A stretch of DNA of 64,000 nt from Streptomyces sp. NP160 (GTDB lineage: Bacteria > Actinomycetota > Actinomycetes > Actinomycetales > Quadrisphaeraceae). The DNA lies in the NCBI RefSeq assembly GCF_006335115.1, contig NZ_VDMJ01000005.1, positions 170,573-234,572 on the forward strand, in the 5' to 3' direction. Shown in pieces: positions 38,096-47,417 of this stretch (within the stretch, counting starts at the first letter, position 1; every line of letters begins with the position of its first letter). A program made the position numbers and the translations under genes. Below the pieces are notes generated by a model, which saw only the letters and a list, made by a program, of their open reading frames with translations, did no database searches and was not told the origin of the DNA.

Positions 38096-40123
38096 GTGGC
38101 CACCCAGACCGCCGCCCAGCCCACCGACACCACCCTCCCGCCGGGTGCGCCACCCGTGAGCGCCGGGCCCGCCCGTCCCACGCCGGGCACCACGGCGCTG
38201 CAGCCGGTGGCACCCGGCGCGGCCCGCATCACCGGTGGCTACTGGGCCGACCGCCAGCGGGCCAACCGCGAGAACGCCATCCCCACCGGGCGCGAGCGCC
38301 TCGAGAGCGCCGGCAACCTCACCAACCTGCGGATCGCCGCCGGCACCGCGCCGGAGGGAGCGCGCGTCACCGGGCCGATCTTCATGGACTCCGACGTCTA
38401 CAAGTGGCTCGAGGCCGCCGCCTGGGAGCACGGCCGCGAGCCGAGCGAGCAGCTGCTCGGCTGGATCCGCGAGCTCACCGCGGAGGTCGCCGCCGCGCAG
38501 GCCGAGGACGGCTACCTCGACTCGGTGGTGCAGGAGCAGGACGGCTCCCTCGGCAGGCGCGGGCGGTACGCCGACCTGCCGTGGAGCCACGAGATGTACT
38601 GCGCCGGGCACCTGTTCCAGGCCGCCGTGGCCGTGGTCCGCGCCACCGGCGAGCGCGGCCTGCTCGACGTCGCCGTGCGGCTGGCCGACCACCTCGACAC
38701 CACCTTCGGGGACGGCGAGGGGCAGCTGCGCGACGTCGACGGCCACCCGGTGGTCGAGATGGGCCTGGTGGAGCTGTTCCGCGAGACGGGCGAGCGGCGC
38801 TACCTCGAGCTGGCGCGCTGGATGGTCGAGGCGCGAGGCACGGGCATCATCGAGGGCCACGGCAAGGAGCCGACCTACTTCTCCGACCGCGTCCGGGTGC
38901 GCGAGGCCACCACGGTGGAGGGCCACGCGGTGCGCGCCGTCTACCTCACCGCGGGAGCGGCCGACGTCGCCGCCGAGACCGACGACGCCGAGCTGCTCGC
39001 CGCCCTCGGCCGGCAGTTCGACCACATGCTGGCGACCAAGACCTACATCACCGGCGGTCTCGGCTCGCGCTGGGACATGGAGGCCTTCGGCGACCCCTAC
39101 GAGCTGCCCAGCGACCGCGCCTACGCCGAGACCTGCGCCGCCATCGGCGGCATCCAGTGGGCCCACCGGATGCTGCTCGCGACCGGCGAGGCGAAGTACG
39201 CCGACGTCGCCGAGCGGATGCTGCACAACGGCTTCCCCGCCGGGGTCTCACTGAGCGGCGACGAGTACTTCTACGTGAACCCGCTGCAGTTCCGCGACTC
39301 CTCGCACGCGAACGAGAACCGCAGCCCCGCCCACGGGCGCCGCGGCTGGTTCGACTGCGCCTGCTGCCCGCCCAACATCATGCGGACCATCTCCAGCCTG
39401 GACGGCTACCTCGCCACCACCGGCGCGGTCGACGGGACCGACGGCGTCCAGCTCCACCTCTTCGCCCCGAGCGCGCTCACCGCGCAGGTCGAGGGCGTCG
39501 GCGCCGTCGGGCTGGTCGTCGAGACCGGGTACCCGTGGGACGGCGGCGTGCGCGTGCGCGTGGACAGCTGCAGCCCGGGCGGCCAGGGCGAGCCGGCGGG
39601 CACCGCGGAGTGGACCCTCTCCGTGCGCGTCCCCGCCTGGGCGGCCGGCGCCACCGCGCGCGTCGCCGGCCAGGAGCTGGCCCCGCAGCCGGGTACCTAC
39701 CTCCGCGTCACCCGCACCTGGGCCGCCGGCGACGTCCTCGAGCTCGACCTGCCTCTGGACGTGCGCCTCTCGCGCGCCGACCGGCGCGTCGACGACGCCC
39801 GCGGCGCCGTCGCCCTCGAGCGCGGCCCGCTCGTGTACGCCCTCGAGCAGGTCGACCAGCCCGAGGGCGTCCTCGTGGACGACGTCGTGGTCGACGGCTC
39901 CGCCCCCGTCGGCGCGGAGCACCGCGACGACCTGCTCGGCGGCGTCGTCGTCCTGCACCCGAGGGGGCGCAGCGCCGGCCACGAGGGCGGCGCGGCCACC
40001 TGGCTGCCCGCCACCGACCCCGAGCCCGCCCCGGGGGAGGACGTCGAGCTCACCGCCGTCCCCTACGCGGTGTGGGCCAACCGCGGCGTCGGCCCCATGC
40101 GGGTGTGGCTGCCGGTGCGCTGA
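38096..40123 (+). CDS. GH127 beta-L-arabinofuranosidase (DUF1680)
   Basis: 675 residues with an (alpha/alpha)6 barrel typical of GH127. Zinc and catalytic residues are visible: Glu329 (SRWDMEAFGDPYELP), Glu345 and Cys347 (RAYAETCA), and the cysteine pair Cys423/Cys424 (FDCACCPPN), the first being the likely nucleophile. The C-terminal beta domain contains TYLRVTRTWAAGDVLELDLP. No signal peptide is seen, so it acts on imported oligosaccharides, releasing L-arabinofuranose; related GH127 and GH146 specificities are possible. GTG is preceded by GAGAGAGGGAG. It heads a LacI-controlled block with an ABC importer. Confidence 0.9.
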   Translation: MATQTAAQPTDTTLPPGAPPVSAGPARPTPGTTALQPVAPGAARITGGYWADRQRANRENAIPTGRERLESAGNLTNLRIAAGTAPEGARVTGPIFMDSDVYKWLEAAAWEHGREPSEQLLGWIRELTAEVAAAQAEDGYLDSVVQEQDGSLGRRGRYADLPWSHEMYCAGHLFQAAVAVVRATGERGLLDVAVRLADHLDTTFGDGEGQLRDVDGHPVVEMGLVELFRETGERRYLELARWMVEARGTGIIEGHGKEPTYFSDRVRVREATTVEGHAVRAVYLTAGAADVAAETDDAELLAALGRQFDHMLATKTYITGGLGSRWDMEAFGDPYELPSDRAYAETCAAIGGIQWAHRMLLATGEAKYADVAERMLHNGFPAGVSLSGDEYFYVNPLQFRDSSHANENRSPAHGRRGWFDCACCPPNIMRTISSLDGYLATTGAVDGTDGVQLHLFAPSALTAQVEGVGAVGLVVETGYPWDGGVRVRVDSCSPGGQGEPAGTAEWTLSVRVPAWAAGATARVAGQELAPQPGTYLRVTRTWAAGDVLELDLPLDVRLSRADRRVDDARGAVALERGPLVYALEQVDQPEGVLVDDVVVDGSAPVGAEHRDDLLGGVVVLHPRGRSAGHEGGAATWLPATDPEPAPGEDVELTAVPYAVWANRGVGPMRVWLPVR

Positions 40124-40152
40124 CGCAGGGCCCGCGAGGGCCCCCGCAGACC

Positions 40153-40190
40153 CCGCCGGGTCCGCTCGTCCAGCAGGGCGGACCCGGCGG
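40153..40190 (+). terminator. 13-bp hairpin between GH127 and binding-protein genes
   Basis: CCGCCGGGTCCGC pairs perfectly with GCGGACCCGGCGG across a 12-nt loop. It probably reduces read-through into, or separates, the importer genes. It has no T-tract. Confidence 0.55.
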
Positions 40191-40238
40191 AACACCGCGG
40201 CGCAGCCAGCGCCGCACACCACGGAGGGAGGCGCGAGG

Positions 40239-41558
40239 GTGCGCACCAGACGGGAGTTCCTCGCCCTGGCGGGGGTCGCAGGCCTGGCCGGCCTGTCGCC
40301 GGCGATCGCCGGGTGCGGCAGCGGAGTGCTGCCGGCGCCGGACACAGCGGCCCCCGGCTTCGGGCAGGACGCCAGCGGTGTGCTGCGCCTGTGGGCCCGG
40401 TCCGACACCCAGACCGGCACGCAGGCGGTGGTCGACGCCTTCCACGCCAGCCAGGACCGCATCCGCGTCGAGCTCACCCCGGTGCTGGGCGCGCAGTACG
40501 TCACCAAGCTCGCCACGGCCATCCGGGCCCGCGCCGTGCCCGACCTGCTGGCGATGAACGACATCGACACGATCCTGTTCATCGTCAGGGACGTCTTCAC
40601 CGACCTGACCGACCTCGCGGCGCAGCTGCCGGGGCGCGACCAGCTCAGCCCCGGGCAGACGGCGCTGTCCACCCTGGACGACCGCGTCTTCGGCCTGCCG
40701 TTCCTCGCCGACAACTCCGTGCTCTGGTACAACTCCGAGCTCTTCGACCGCGCCGGCGTCGACCCCGCGTCGCTGACGGACCTGGACGGCTGCCTGGCCG
40801 CCGCCCGTGCGGTGCGCGGGCTCGGCGGCGACACCTACGGGTGGTCCCTGCCGGGCAACTCCTCGGGCATCATCGGGTTCGTCACCCAGCCCCACGTCTG
40901 GGCCGCGGGGACCGACGTCATCACCGGGGAGGTCGGCCAGCAGCGGGGCGACGTGGAGGGCAACGCCGCCCTGCGGTCCGTGCTCGGCTTCTACCGGACG
41001 ATGTGGTCCGAGGACCTGCTGCCCCGCGCGAGCTTCGCCGACGCCGGCACCTCCTGGGGCTCGGACTTCACCGCCGGCAGGATCGGGATGCTGCCCGGCA
41101 ACTACTTCGCCGCCGTCATGGGCCAGCCGCCGGAGGTGGCCGCCCGCACGGGCGTCTCGCTCCTGCCCGGCCCCACCGGCGGGGTCTCCTTCTTCACCGG
41201 CGGCGACAACCTGTGCATCCCCCGGGGCGCGCAGAACGCCTCGGCGGCGTGGGAGTTCGTGAGGTTCGCCCTCGACGTCGCCCAGCAGGAGCGGCTGCCC
41301 GAGGGCGGGTACTTCCCGGTGCGCGCCGACGCCGCGACCGACCGCTACCGCGAGGAGTTCCCCCTGGCCGTGGCACCGCTGGAGCAGATCCAGACCGGCT
41401 ACGCGCCGCGCACCCTCTCCTACAACCTGCTCTACAACCAGCCCGACAGCCCGTACTTCGAGATGTTCCGCCGGGCGGTCTTCGACGGCGACGTCGACGG
41501 CGCGGTGGCGGGGGCGCAGGGCGCCTACGACCGCATCCTCGAGCAGGCGCAGCGATGA
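40239..41558 (+). CDS. Sugar ABC transporter substrate-binding lipoprotein (Tat-type signal)
   Basis: A 439-residue family 1 solute-binding protein. The signal MRTRREFLALAGVAGLAGLS has a twin-arginine-like RR and ends in lipobox IAGC, so it is an exported lipoprotein. The mature part shows LRLWARSDTQTGTQAVVDAF, PDLLAMNDIDTILFIV, VFGLPFLADNSVLWYNSELF and the C-terminal ALDVAQQERLPEGGYFPVRA, typical of carbohydrate-binding proteins. GGAGGG precedes the GTG. It captures the sugar for the two permeases that follow; its stop overlaps the next start. Confidence 0.92.
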   Translation: MRTRREFLALAGVAGLAGLSPAIAGCGSGVLPAPDTAAPGFGQDASGVLRLWARSDTQTGTQAVVDAFHASQDRIRVELTPVLGAQYVTKLATAIRARAVPDLLAMNDIDTILFIVRDVFTDLTDLAAQLPGRDQLSPGQTALSTLDDRVFGLPFLADNSVLWYNSELFDRAGVDPASLTDLDGCLAAARAVRGLGGDTYGWSLPGNSSGIIGFVTQPHVWAAGTDVITGEVGQQRGDVEGNAALRSVLGFYRTMWSEDLLPRASFADAGTSWGSDFTAGRIGMLPGNYFAAVMGQPPEVAARTGVSLLPGPTGGVSFFTGGDNLCIPRGAQNASAAWEFVRFALDVAQQERLPEGGYFPVRADAATDRYREEFPLAVAPLEQIQTGYAPRTLSYNLLYNQPDSPYFEMFRRAVFDGDVDGAVAGAQGAYDRILEQAQR

Positions 41559-42460
41559 GCGCCGCGCAGGTGCCCGCCGGGAGCGGGCGCAGCACCATCA
41601 CGCACCGCTCGTCGACGGGCCTGCTGCTGGTGCTGCCGGCGCTCGCGTTCGTCGTCGTCTTCGTCCTGGTGCCGTTCGTGTTCGCGATCGGCATCTCCCT
41701 GACCAACTGGCCGCTGGTCGGGGCCTTCCGCTTCGTCGGGCTGGAGAACTACGCGGCCATCCCCGGCGACGCCGCGTTCTGGAAGTCCGTCGGCTACACG
41801 CTGCTGTACACGGCCGTCGTCACCCTGCCGATCCTGGTCGTCGGCTACCTCATGGCGGTGGTGGTGCGCGCGAACCGGCGCGGCTCCACGCTGCTGCGCA
41901 CCCTCTTCTTCCTGCCCTACGTCATCGGCCTGTCCACCCTGAGCTTCCTGCTGGTCCTGGAGGTGCAGCCCGGCAGCGGAGCGGTCAACCTCCTGCTGCA
42001 GGCGCTGGGGGTCACCGACGGCCAGACGGCCTGGGTCACCTCCGCCCCCCTCGCGACCGCGCTCATCAGCGTGCTGGTGGTCTGGGGCGTCTCCGGCCTG
42101 ACGATGGTGCTGCTGCTGTCCGGCATGCAGGCCGTGCCGCGGGAGTGCTACGAGTCGGCCGAGGTGGACGGCGCCACCTGGTGGCAGCGCGAGCGGGACA
42201 TCACCATCCCGATGCTCCGCCGCCCCATCGCCATGAGCCTGATCCTCTCGGTGATCGGCTCCTTCCTGGCCTTCACGCAGTTCTTCGTGCTGACCCAGGG
42301 GGGCCCGGGCACCGACACCACCCCGGTGGTGCTCGCCATCTACAACCGCGCCTTCGTGCAGCTGCAGGTCGGGTCGGCGACCGCGCTGTCGCTGGTGCTC
42401 GTGCTGGTGGTGGCCCTGGTGACCGCCGCCCAGTTCTGGCTGCTGCGCGAGAAGGACTGA
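41555..42460 (+). CDS. Sugar ABC transporter permease (MalF type)
   Basis: 301 residues with six predicted helices, starting MSAAQVPAGSGRSTITHRSS. The EAA loop that contacts the ATPase reads YESAEVDGATWWQRERDITI followed by PMLRRP. Helix segments include LLLVLPALAFVVVFVLVPFV and the C-terminal LSLVLVLVVALVTAAQFWLL. ATGA overlap couples it to the binding protein. It pairs with the next permease as a heterodimer; no ATPase gene is in the cluster. Confidence 0.93.
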   Translation: MSAAQVPAGSGRSTITHRSSTGLLLVLPALAFVVVFVLVPFVFAIGISLTNWPLVGAFRFVGLENYAAIPGDAAFWKSVGYTLLYTAVVTLPILVVGYLMAVVVRANRRGSTLLRTLFFLPYVIGLSTLSFLLVLEVQPGSGAVNLLLQALGVTDGQTAWVTSAPLATALISVLVVWGVSGLTMVLLLSGMQAVPRECYESAEVDGATWWQRERDITIPMLRRPIAMSLILSVIGSFLAFTQFFVLTQGGPGTDTTPVVLAIYNRAFVQLQVGSATALSLVLVLVVALVTAAQFWLLREKD

Positions 42461-42470
42461 GGGAGACCCC

Positions 42471-43394
42471 ATGGCCACTGCCGCACCCGCGCGCCCCGCT
42501 GCCGCGGACGACCCGTCCGGCAGCACCCGCAGGACGACGACGGCGAGCGCCGCCGGCCACGCCGAGCCGCGCACCAAGCTGGTGCTCTACGCGCTGGCGG
42601 CGGTCCTGGCGGTGCTGGTCTTCGCCGCTCCGCTGCTGTGGTCGCTGCTGCGCGCCTTCCAGACGAACGCCGTCATCACCGAGGCGCCGTCCTGGTCGAC
42701 GTTCTTCGACCTCACCGCGGCCAACTTCGCCGCCGTCGGCGGCACCGCGGGCCTGGGGCGCGCGACGCTCAACAGCCTCCTCGTGTCGGTCTCCACGGCG
42801 GTGCTGACCGCCGTGGTGGCGACGATGGCCGGCTACGGCTTCGGGCGGTTCCGGTTCCGCTTCTCGGGGGCGGCGTTCGGCGCCATCGTGCTGACGCTGA
42901 TGATCCCCTTCCAGGCGATCATCACGCCGCTGTTCATGCAGCTCAACGCGATGCGGCTCACCGACAGCCTGCTCGGGCTGGTGCTCTTCTACACGACGGT
43001 GAACCTGCCGTTCGGGGTCTTCGTCATGCGGAACGCCTTCGCGGCGGTGCCGTCCGAGCTCGAGGACGCCGCCTTCGTGGACGGCGCGGGCACCGGCCGC
43101 ACCTTCTTCTCGGTGCTGCGCCCCCTGGTCACGCCCGGCATCGCCACCACGGCGCTCTACGCCTTCCTCGCCTCGTGGACCGAGTTCCTCGGCGCGCTGA
43201 CGTTCCTCACCCAGCAGCGGCTGTACACGCTCCCGGTGGCGCTCCTGAACCTGCAGCAGGGCGCGTACGGGGCCGTCGACTACGGGCTGCTCGCAGCGGG
43301 GGCGATCATCGCGATGGTCCCGTGCGTGGTGCTGTACGTGGCGCTGCAGCGGTACTACGTGGCGGGGCTGGCGAGCGGCTCCCTCAAGGGCTGA
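42471..43394 (+). CDS. Sugar ABC transporter permease (MalG type)
   Basis: 307 residues. A 30-residue Ala/Thr-rich N-terminus precedes six helices. The EAA loop reads LEDAAFVDGAGTGRTFFSVL with RPLVTPG, and TLMIPFQAIITPLFMQLNAM is the family-typical central segment. It begins 10 nt after the first permease with GGGAGA before the ATG. It is the last gene of the importer, and an ATPase has to be supplied in trans. Confidence 0.93.
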   Translation: MATAAPARPAAADDPSGSTRRTTTASAAGHAEPRTKLVLYALAAVLAVLVFAAPLLWSLLRAFQTNAVITEAPSWSTFFDLTAANFAAVGGTAGLGRATLNSLLVSVSTAVLTAVVATMAGYGFGRFRFRFSGAAFGAIVLTLMIPFQAIITPLFMQLNAMRLTDSLLGLVLFYTTVNLPFGVFVMRNAFAAVPSELEDAAFVDGAGTGRTFFSVLRPLVTPGIATTALYAFLASWTEFLGALTFLTQQRLYTLPVALLNLQQGAYGAVDYGLLAAGAIIAMVPCVVLYVALQRYYVAGLASGSLKG

Positions 43395-43404
43395 CGGCCA
43401 GGAG

Positions 43405-43432
43405 GGGCCGCCGACGACGGAATCCGCGGCCC
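43405..43432 (+). terminator. Weak hairpin after the sugar importer
   Basis: A 7-bp stem GGGCCGC/GCGGCCC with a 14-nt loop starts 10 nt after the permease stop. The remainder of the 43395-43602 gap shows no gene and no promoter that I can support. Confidence 0.4.
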
Positions 43433-43602
43433 ACCGGGAGGACGACCGGCCATCCGCCACGCGGACGGTCGGTTCGGAGTGGGAACAAGCGGTGGGGGTC
43501 TGGCACTGTAGGGAGTGCTGGTCCGCGTCCCGGGCCCGCCCACCGCCGGGGTGCTGACCCGGCCGCGGCGCCCGTCGGCGCTGGTACCTGAACGGATCGT
43601 CG

Positions 43603-44844
43603 TTGTCCCTCGCCGTCTACCGCGGAGTGCTCGCACGCCGCGGAGTCCCCGCCGTCATCCTCATCGGGCTCTTCGCGCGGATCCCGATCGCTGCTGCCCC
43701 CGTGGTCCTCACCCTCCACGTGGTGCTCGACCTCGGGCACGGCTACGGCCTCGCCGGCCTGCTCGGCGCCGCCTTCGCCGTCGGCGCCGCGGTCGGTGCG
43801 CCGCTCGTCGGCCGGACCGTCGACAGGGTCGGCCTGCGCCCCGTCGTGGCCGTCACCACGGTCGCGTCCACCGCCTTCTGGGTGGTGGCCCCGCACCTGG
43901 AGTACTCGGCCCTGCTCCCCGCTGCGCTGCTGGCCGGGCTGCTGTCGCTGCCGGTGTTCTCCGTGACGCGCCAGGCGCTCGCGGCGATGCTCACCCCCGA
44001 GCTGCGCCGCCCCGGCTTCTCGCTCGACTCCATGGCCGTGGAGATGAGCTTCGCCGTCGGTCCGGCGGCGGGCATCGCCCTCTACACCGCCACGACGGCG
44101 GCCACCACGCTCACCGCCGTCGCCGGGCTCGTGCTGGTGGCCGGCGCCGCGCTGCTCGTCCTCGACCCCCCGGTGCGCGACCCCGAGCTGGCCCGCACCC
44201 TGGCCGCGGGCGAGCGCGCCGAGCGCCCGCGCCTGCGCAGCTGGATGAGCCGGCCGGTGGCGGCGCTGCTGCTGGTCACCTCCGCCGCCACCGTCACCGT
44301 CAGCGGCACCGACACCGCGCTGTCCGCCGTGATGACCTCGTGGGACGCCGTGCCGCACCTCGGCCTGGTGTTCGCGATCTGGTGCATCGCCTCGCTCGTC
44401 GGCGGCTTCGTCTTCGGGGCGGTGAAGGACCGGCCCTCTCCGCTGCTCGTGCTGCTCCTGCTGGCGGGCACCGCCCTGCCGGTGTCCCTGGCGGGCAGCT
44501 GGCCGGTGCTGGCGCTGCTCGTGGTGCCCACGGGCCTGTTCTGCGCGCCGCTGATGGCGGGCACCGCGGAGGCCCTCACCCACGCCACCCCGGCCACCGT
44601 GCGCGGCCTGGTCCTCGGCGTGCACGCCTCGGCCCTGACGCTGGGCGACGCGTTCGGCGCGCCGCTGACGGGCGTCGCCGTCGACAGGTTCGGCGCCCAG
44701 TGGGGCTTCGCGGCGGTCGGCGCCGCCGGGCTGGCGCTGGCAGCTCTGGCCCTGCTCGTCGGTGGGTGGCGCGTGCCGGCGGCGGCCGGAGCCGCGCCGC
44801 GCCCGTCGTCGTCCTCGCTCCCCGAGGCCGCCCTCTCCCGCTGA
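43603..44844 (+). CDS. MFS transporter (sugar-efflux-like)
   Basis: 413 residues with 12 predicted helices. The loop 2-3 motif reads GAPLVGRTVDRVGLRPVVAV, and the second half contains DAFGAPLTGVAVDRFGAQWG. The pattern of SVTRQALAAMLTPELRRPGF and SLDSMAVEMSFAVGPAAGIA is like actinobacterial SetA/YceL-type sugar efflux or drug exporters. Translation must start at TTG 43603 or at an internal GTG (43627); the N-terminal helix begins soon after, so the TTG is acceptable. The substrate is unknown; it follows the importer on the same strand but after a 208-nt gap. Confidence 0.82.
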   Translation: MSLAVYRGVLARRGVPAVILIGLFARIPIAAAPVVLTLHVVLDLGHGYGLAGLLGAAFAVGAAVGAPLVGRTVDRVGLRPVVAVTTVASTAFWVVAPHLEYSALLPAALLAGLLSLPVFSVTRQALAAMLTPELRRPGFSLDSMAVEMSFAVGPAAGIALYTATTAATTLTAVAGLVLVAGAALLVLDPPVRDPELARTLAAGERAERPRLRSWMSRPVAALLLVTSAATVTVSGTDTALSAVMTSWDAVPHLGLVFAIWCIASLVGGFVFGAVKDRPSPLLVLLLLAGTALPVSLAGSWPVLALLVVPTGLFCAPLMAGTAEALTHATPATVRGLVLGVHASALTLGDAFGAPLTGVAVDRFGAQWGFAAVGAAGLALAALALLVGGWRVPAAAGAAPRPSSSSLPEAALSR

Positions 44845-44856
44845 CGGAGCGGGTCC

Positions 44857-45618
44857 TCAGAAGCGGCGCGGCGGGTTGGTGCAGCCGAGCTGCTCCTCGG
44901 TGAGCCGCTCCACCTCGGGGCGGTGCGCCCACTGCACGGCGTTGGCGAGGACCCGGCGCACGTCCGGGTGCTGGTAGACGGGGTACTCCTGGTCACCGGG
45001 GGAGAAGTAGAAGACCCTCCCCTGCCCGCGCTGGTAGGTGACCCCGGACCGGAACACCTCGCCGCCGGCGAAGGTCGACAGGAACACCACCTCGTCGGGG
45101 TGGGGGATGCCGAACGGCTCCCCGTACATCTCCTGCTTCTCGATGACGACGGGGTTGGGCACGCCCCGGGCGATGGGGTGGGACGGGTCCGTCGTCCACA
45201 CGAGCTCGCGCTCGCCCTCGTTGCGCCACGCCAGCGAGCACGTGGTGCCCAGCAGCCGCGTGAAGATCTTGGAGTAGTGCGCCGAGTGCAGCCCGATGAA
45301 GCCCATGCCGGCCAGCACGTGCCGGTGCACGCGGGCGACCACCTCGTCGCTGACCTGCTCGTGCGCGGCGTGTCCCCACCACAGCAGCACGTCGGTGCCG
45401 GCGAGCACCTCCTCGGTGAGCCCGTGGTCGGGCTCGGAGGCCAGCGTCGCCGTGCGCACCACCGCGCGGTCGCCGAGGTGCTCGGTGATGCCCTCGGCGA
45501 TCGCCCCGTGCAGGCCGGACGGGTAGATCTCCCCGATCCACTCGGGGTGCTGGCGCGCCTCGTGCACGCCCTCGTTCCAGACGGTGACCCTGACGGGACC
45601 GGTCGTCGTCGAGCTCAC
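44857..45618 (-). CDS. ThuA-domain protein (trehalose-utilisation-like)
   Basis: A 253-residue ThuA/class I amidotransferase-like fold. It carries [20 protein letters not shown] near the start, then [13 protein letters not shown] [40 protein letters not shown] and [20 protein letters not shown]. The family is tied to trehalose or other disaccharide breakdown, usually next to an oxidoreductase, as here. GTG overlaps the MocA-type gene stop by 4 nt. The precise reaction is not settled; some relatives join 3-keto-sugar pathways. Confidence 0.88.
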   Translation of the reverse strand: MSSTTTGPVRVTVWNEGVHEARQHPEWIGEIYPSGLHGAIAEGITEHLGDRAVVRTATLASEPDHGLTEEVLAGTDVLLWWGHAAHEQVSDEVVARVHRHVLAGMGFIGLHSAHYSKIFTRLLGTTCSLAWRNEGERELVWTTDPSHPIARGVPNPVVIEKQEMYGEPFGIPHPDEVVFLSTFAGGEVFRSGVTYQRGQGRVFYFSPGDQEYPVYQHPDVRRVLANAVQWAHRPEVERLTEEQLGCTNPPRRF

Positions 45619-46718
45619 AGCTGGACCTCCCTGTTCTCGCGCGCCGAGGCGTAGCACGCGTCGATGACGCGGGCGCGGTCCAGCGCCAGCGACCCGTCGT
45701 GGTCCTTCCAGGCCGCGGCGCCGCTGCGCACCACGTCCACGAAGGCGTCGACCACCGCGGCGTGGCCGCGGCCCGGCTGCACCGGCACGGTCCTGTCGGC
45801 GGCCTCCCCGTCGGCCGTCAGCGGGCTGTCGGTGAAGACCCGCAGCTCACCGGTCGGGTCGGGGTCGCCCTGCACCACCAGCTCGGCGCCGCCGTCGGTG
45901 CCGCGCACGGTCATGCCCATCTGGTCGACGGGCTCGCGGAAGACCGCCCACGACGTCTCCAGCTGCAGCAGCCCACCGCCCTCGAGGCGCAGGAAGGCGT
46001 GCGCGAGGTCCTCGACCTCGTAGGCCGACGGGTCCCCGGCGAGCGACTTGGTGCCGCCGCGGCTGCCGCCCAGCCCGCGCGGTCCCAGCTCGGAGAAGGT
46101 CACGGCGCTGGCGGCCACCACGCGCGGCTCGCCCAGCACGTGCAGCGCCCAGTCCAGGCAGTGGACGCCGATGTCCACCAGCGGGCCCCCGCCGGAGGCC
46201 TCGGCGTTGGTGAACCAGCTGCCGAGCATGGGGATGCCCCGCCGGCGCAGCCACCACGAGCGCGCGGCGTACGGCCGGCCCAGCTCACCGGAGGCCACGA
46301 GCTGCCGCAGCGCCTGCACGTCGCCGCGCTGGCGGTGGTTGAACACCACCTCCAGCACGCGGCCCGCGGCGCGCGCCGCCTCGACCATCGTGGCGGCCTC
46401 GGGGGCGTCGCGGGCGATGGGCTTCTCGCACAGCACGTGCAGCCCGCGCTGCAGCGCGGCGACGGCGATGGGCGCGTGCAGCGCGGTGGGCACGGCGATG
46501 CTCACGGCCTGCAGGCCCTCGACCTCGAGCAGGTCCTGCCAGCGGGCCACCCGGTGCGCCACGTCGTGGGCCTCGCCGAGGGAGGCGAGCAGCCCGGCCT
46601 CCATGCCCGCGAGCGCCACCACCTCGACGTCGGGCCGGTCGGCGTACGCGGCCAGGTGCTGCTGGCCCGCCCACCCGAGCCCCACGACGCCGACCTTCAG
46701 GACTTCCTCGTCTGGCAC
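45615..46718 (-). CDS. Gfo/Idh/MocA-family NAD(P)-dependent sugar oxidoreductase
   Basis: 367 residues. The Rossmann start [20 protein letters not shown] is followed by the family signature [20 protein letters not shown]. The substrate domain includes [20 protein letters not shown], with the conserved Asp and His of the active site. It forms a coupled pair with the ThuA-like gene. Such pairs oxidise the C3 position or other hydroxyls of disaccharides or inositols; the substrate is not identifiable by eye. GTG at 46718 is preceded by GGAG. Confidence 0.92.
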   Translation of the reverse strand: MPDEEVLKVGVVGLGWAGQQHLAAYADRPDVEVVALAGMEAGLLASLGEAHDVAHRVARWQDLLEVEGLQAVSIAVPTALHAPIAVAALQRGLHVLCEKPIARDAPEAATMVEAARAAGRVLEVVFNHRQRGDVQALRQLVASGELGRPYAARSWWLRRRGIPMLGSWFTNAEASGGGPLVDIGVHCLDWALHVLGEPRVVAASAVTFSELGPRGLGGSRGGTKSLAGDPSAYEVEDLAHAFLRLEGGGLLQLETSWAVFREPVDQMGMTVRGTDGGAELVVQGDPDPTGELRVFTDSPLTADGEAADRTVPVQPGRGHAAVVDAFVDVVRSGAAAWKDHDGSLALDRARVIDACYASARENREVQL

Positions 46719-46781
46719 GTGCTCCGGTCTACCAGCCGGGCGCGGCCGCTGTCGCCCGGGGGACACGATGGGGGAGTGGCG

Positions 46782-47363
46782 GTGGGCGACGACGACGACG
46801 GCGGGACCGGCGGCCGGCGCAACCCCGGACCGAGCGCCGCGGCGCGCAACCGCGCGGCGCTGCTGGCCGCTGCGCGCAGGCTGTTCGACGAGGTGGGCGC
46901 GGACGTGCCCCTGTCCAGGCTGGCCGCGGAGGCGGGCGTGGGGCAGGCGGTGCTGTACCGGGTCTTCCCCGACCGGGCCAGCGCCGTGTGGGAGGTGTTC
47001 GGCGAGGACCTCACCGCTCTCGAGGAGCTGGCCGCGGCCGCGGACCTCCCGGTGCTGCTGGGGGAGGTGACGCGGTCGGCGGTCCGCTCGACCGGCTTCC
47101 TGCAGGTGGTGGCGGGGCACCTCGACGACACCCGGCTGCTGGACGCTGGGCGGCGGTTCGCCGTGGCGCTCGCCCGGTGCCGCGAGGGCACGGCCCCCGC
47201 ACGGCGGCCGGCCCGCGACCTCACCGCCGCAGACCTGGGACTGGCGGTGCAGATGGTGGCGGGGGCGCTGGTCACCACCGCGCGCGAGCAGCGCCTGGAG
47301 GTCGCTCGTCGCGCGTGGGACCTCCTGGGCGTCCCCGTGGACCTGGGCCGCCCGGCGGGATAG
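46782..47363 (+). CDS. TetR-family transcriptional regulator
   Basis: About 193 residues. The N-terminal TetR helix-turn-helix includes RNRAALLAAARRLFDEVGAD and LSRLAAEAGVGQAVLYRVFP; the C-terminal helical domain has no diagnostic ligand motif. GTG 46782 has GGGGGAG at correct spacing; GTG 46776 is possible. It is divergent from the MocA-type gene and directly upstream of an SDR gene. A perfect 20-bp palindrome between it and the SDR gene is the probable operator. Its TAG stop is also the first three bases of the downstream -10 box. Confidence 0.88.
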   Translation: MGDDDDGGTGGRRNPGPSAAARNRAALLAAARRLFDEVGADVPLSRLAAEAGVGQAVLYRVFPDRASAVWEVFGEDLTALEELAAAADLPVLLGEVTRSAVRSTGFLQVVAGHLDDTRLLDAGRRFAVALARCREGTAPARRPARDLTAADLGLAVQMVAGALVTTAREQRLEVARRAWDLLGVPVDLGRPAG

Positions 47364-47366
47364 CGT
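47338..47366 (+). promoter_or_regulatory. Promoter of the SDR gene at 47418
   Basis: -35 TGGACC (47338-47343) and -10 TAGCGT (47361-47366) are separated by 17 nt. Both lie in or at the very end of the TetR gene, with the -10 overlapping its stop codon. Confidence 0.6.
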
Positions 47367-47376
47367 CGGGCCATCA

Positions 47377-47396
47377 ACCGGACAGCGCTGTCCGGT
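47377..47396. promoter_or_regulatory. Perfect 20-bp palindromic operator (TetR candidate)
   Basis: ACCGGACAGCGCTGTCCGGT is identical to its reverse complement over all 20 bases. It lies 10 nt after the -10 box and 21 nt before the SDR start, ideal for repression. Confidence 0.75.
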
Positions 47397-47417
47397 GCAC
47401 GACGCCTGGAGGTCACC

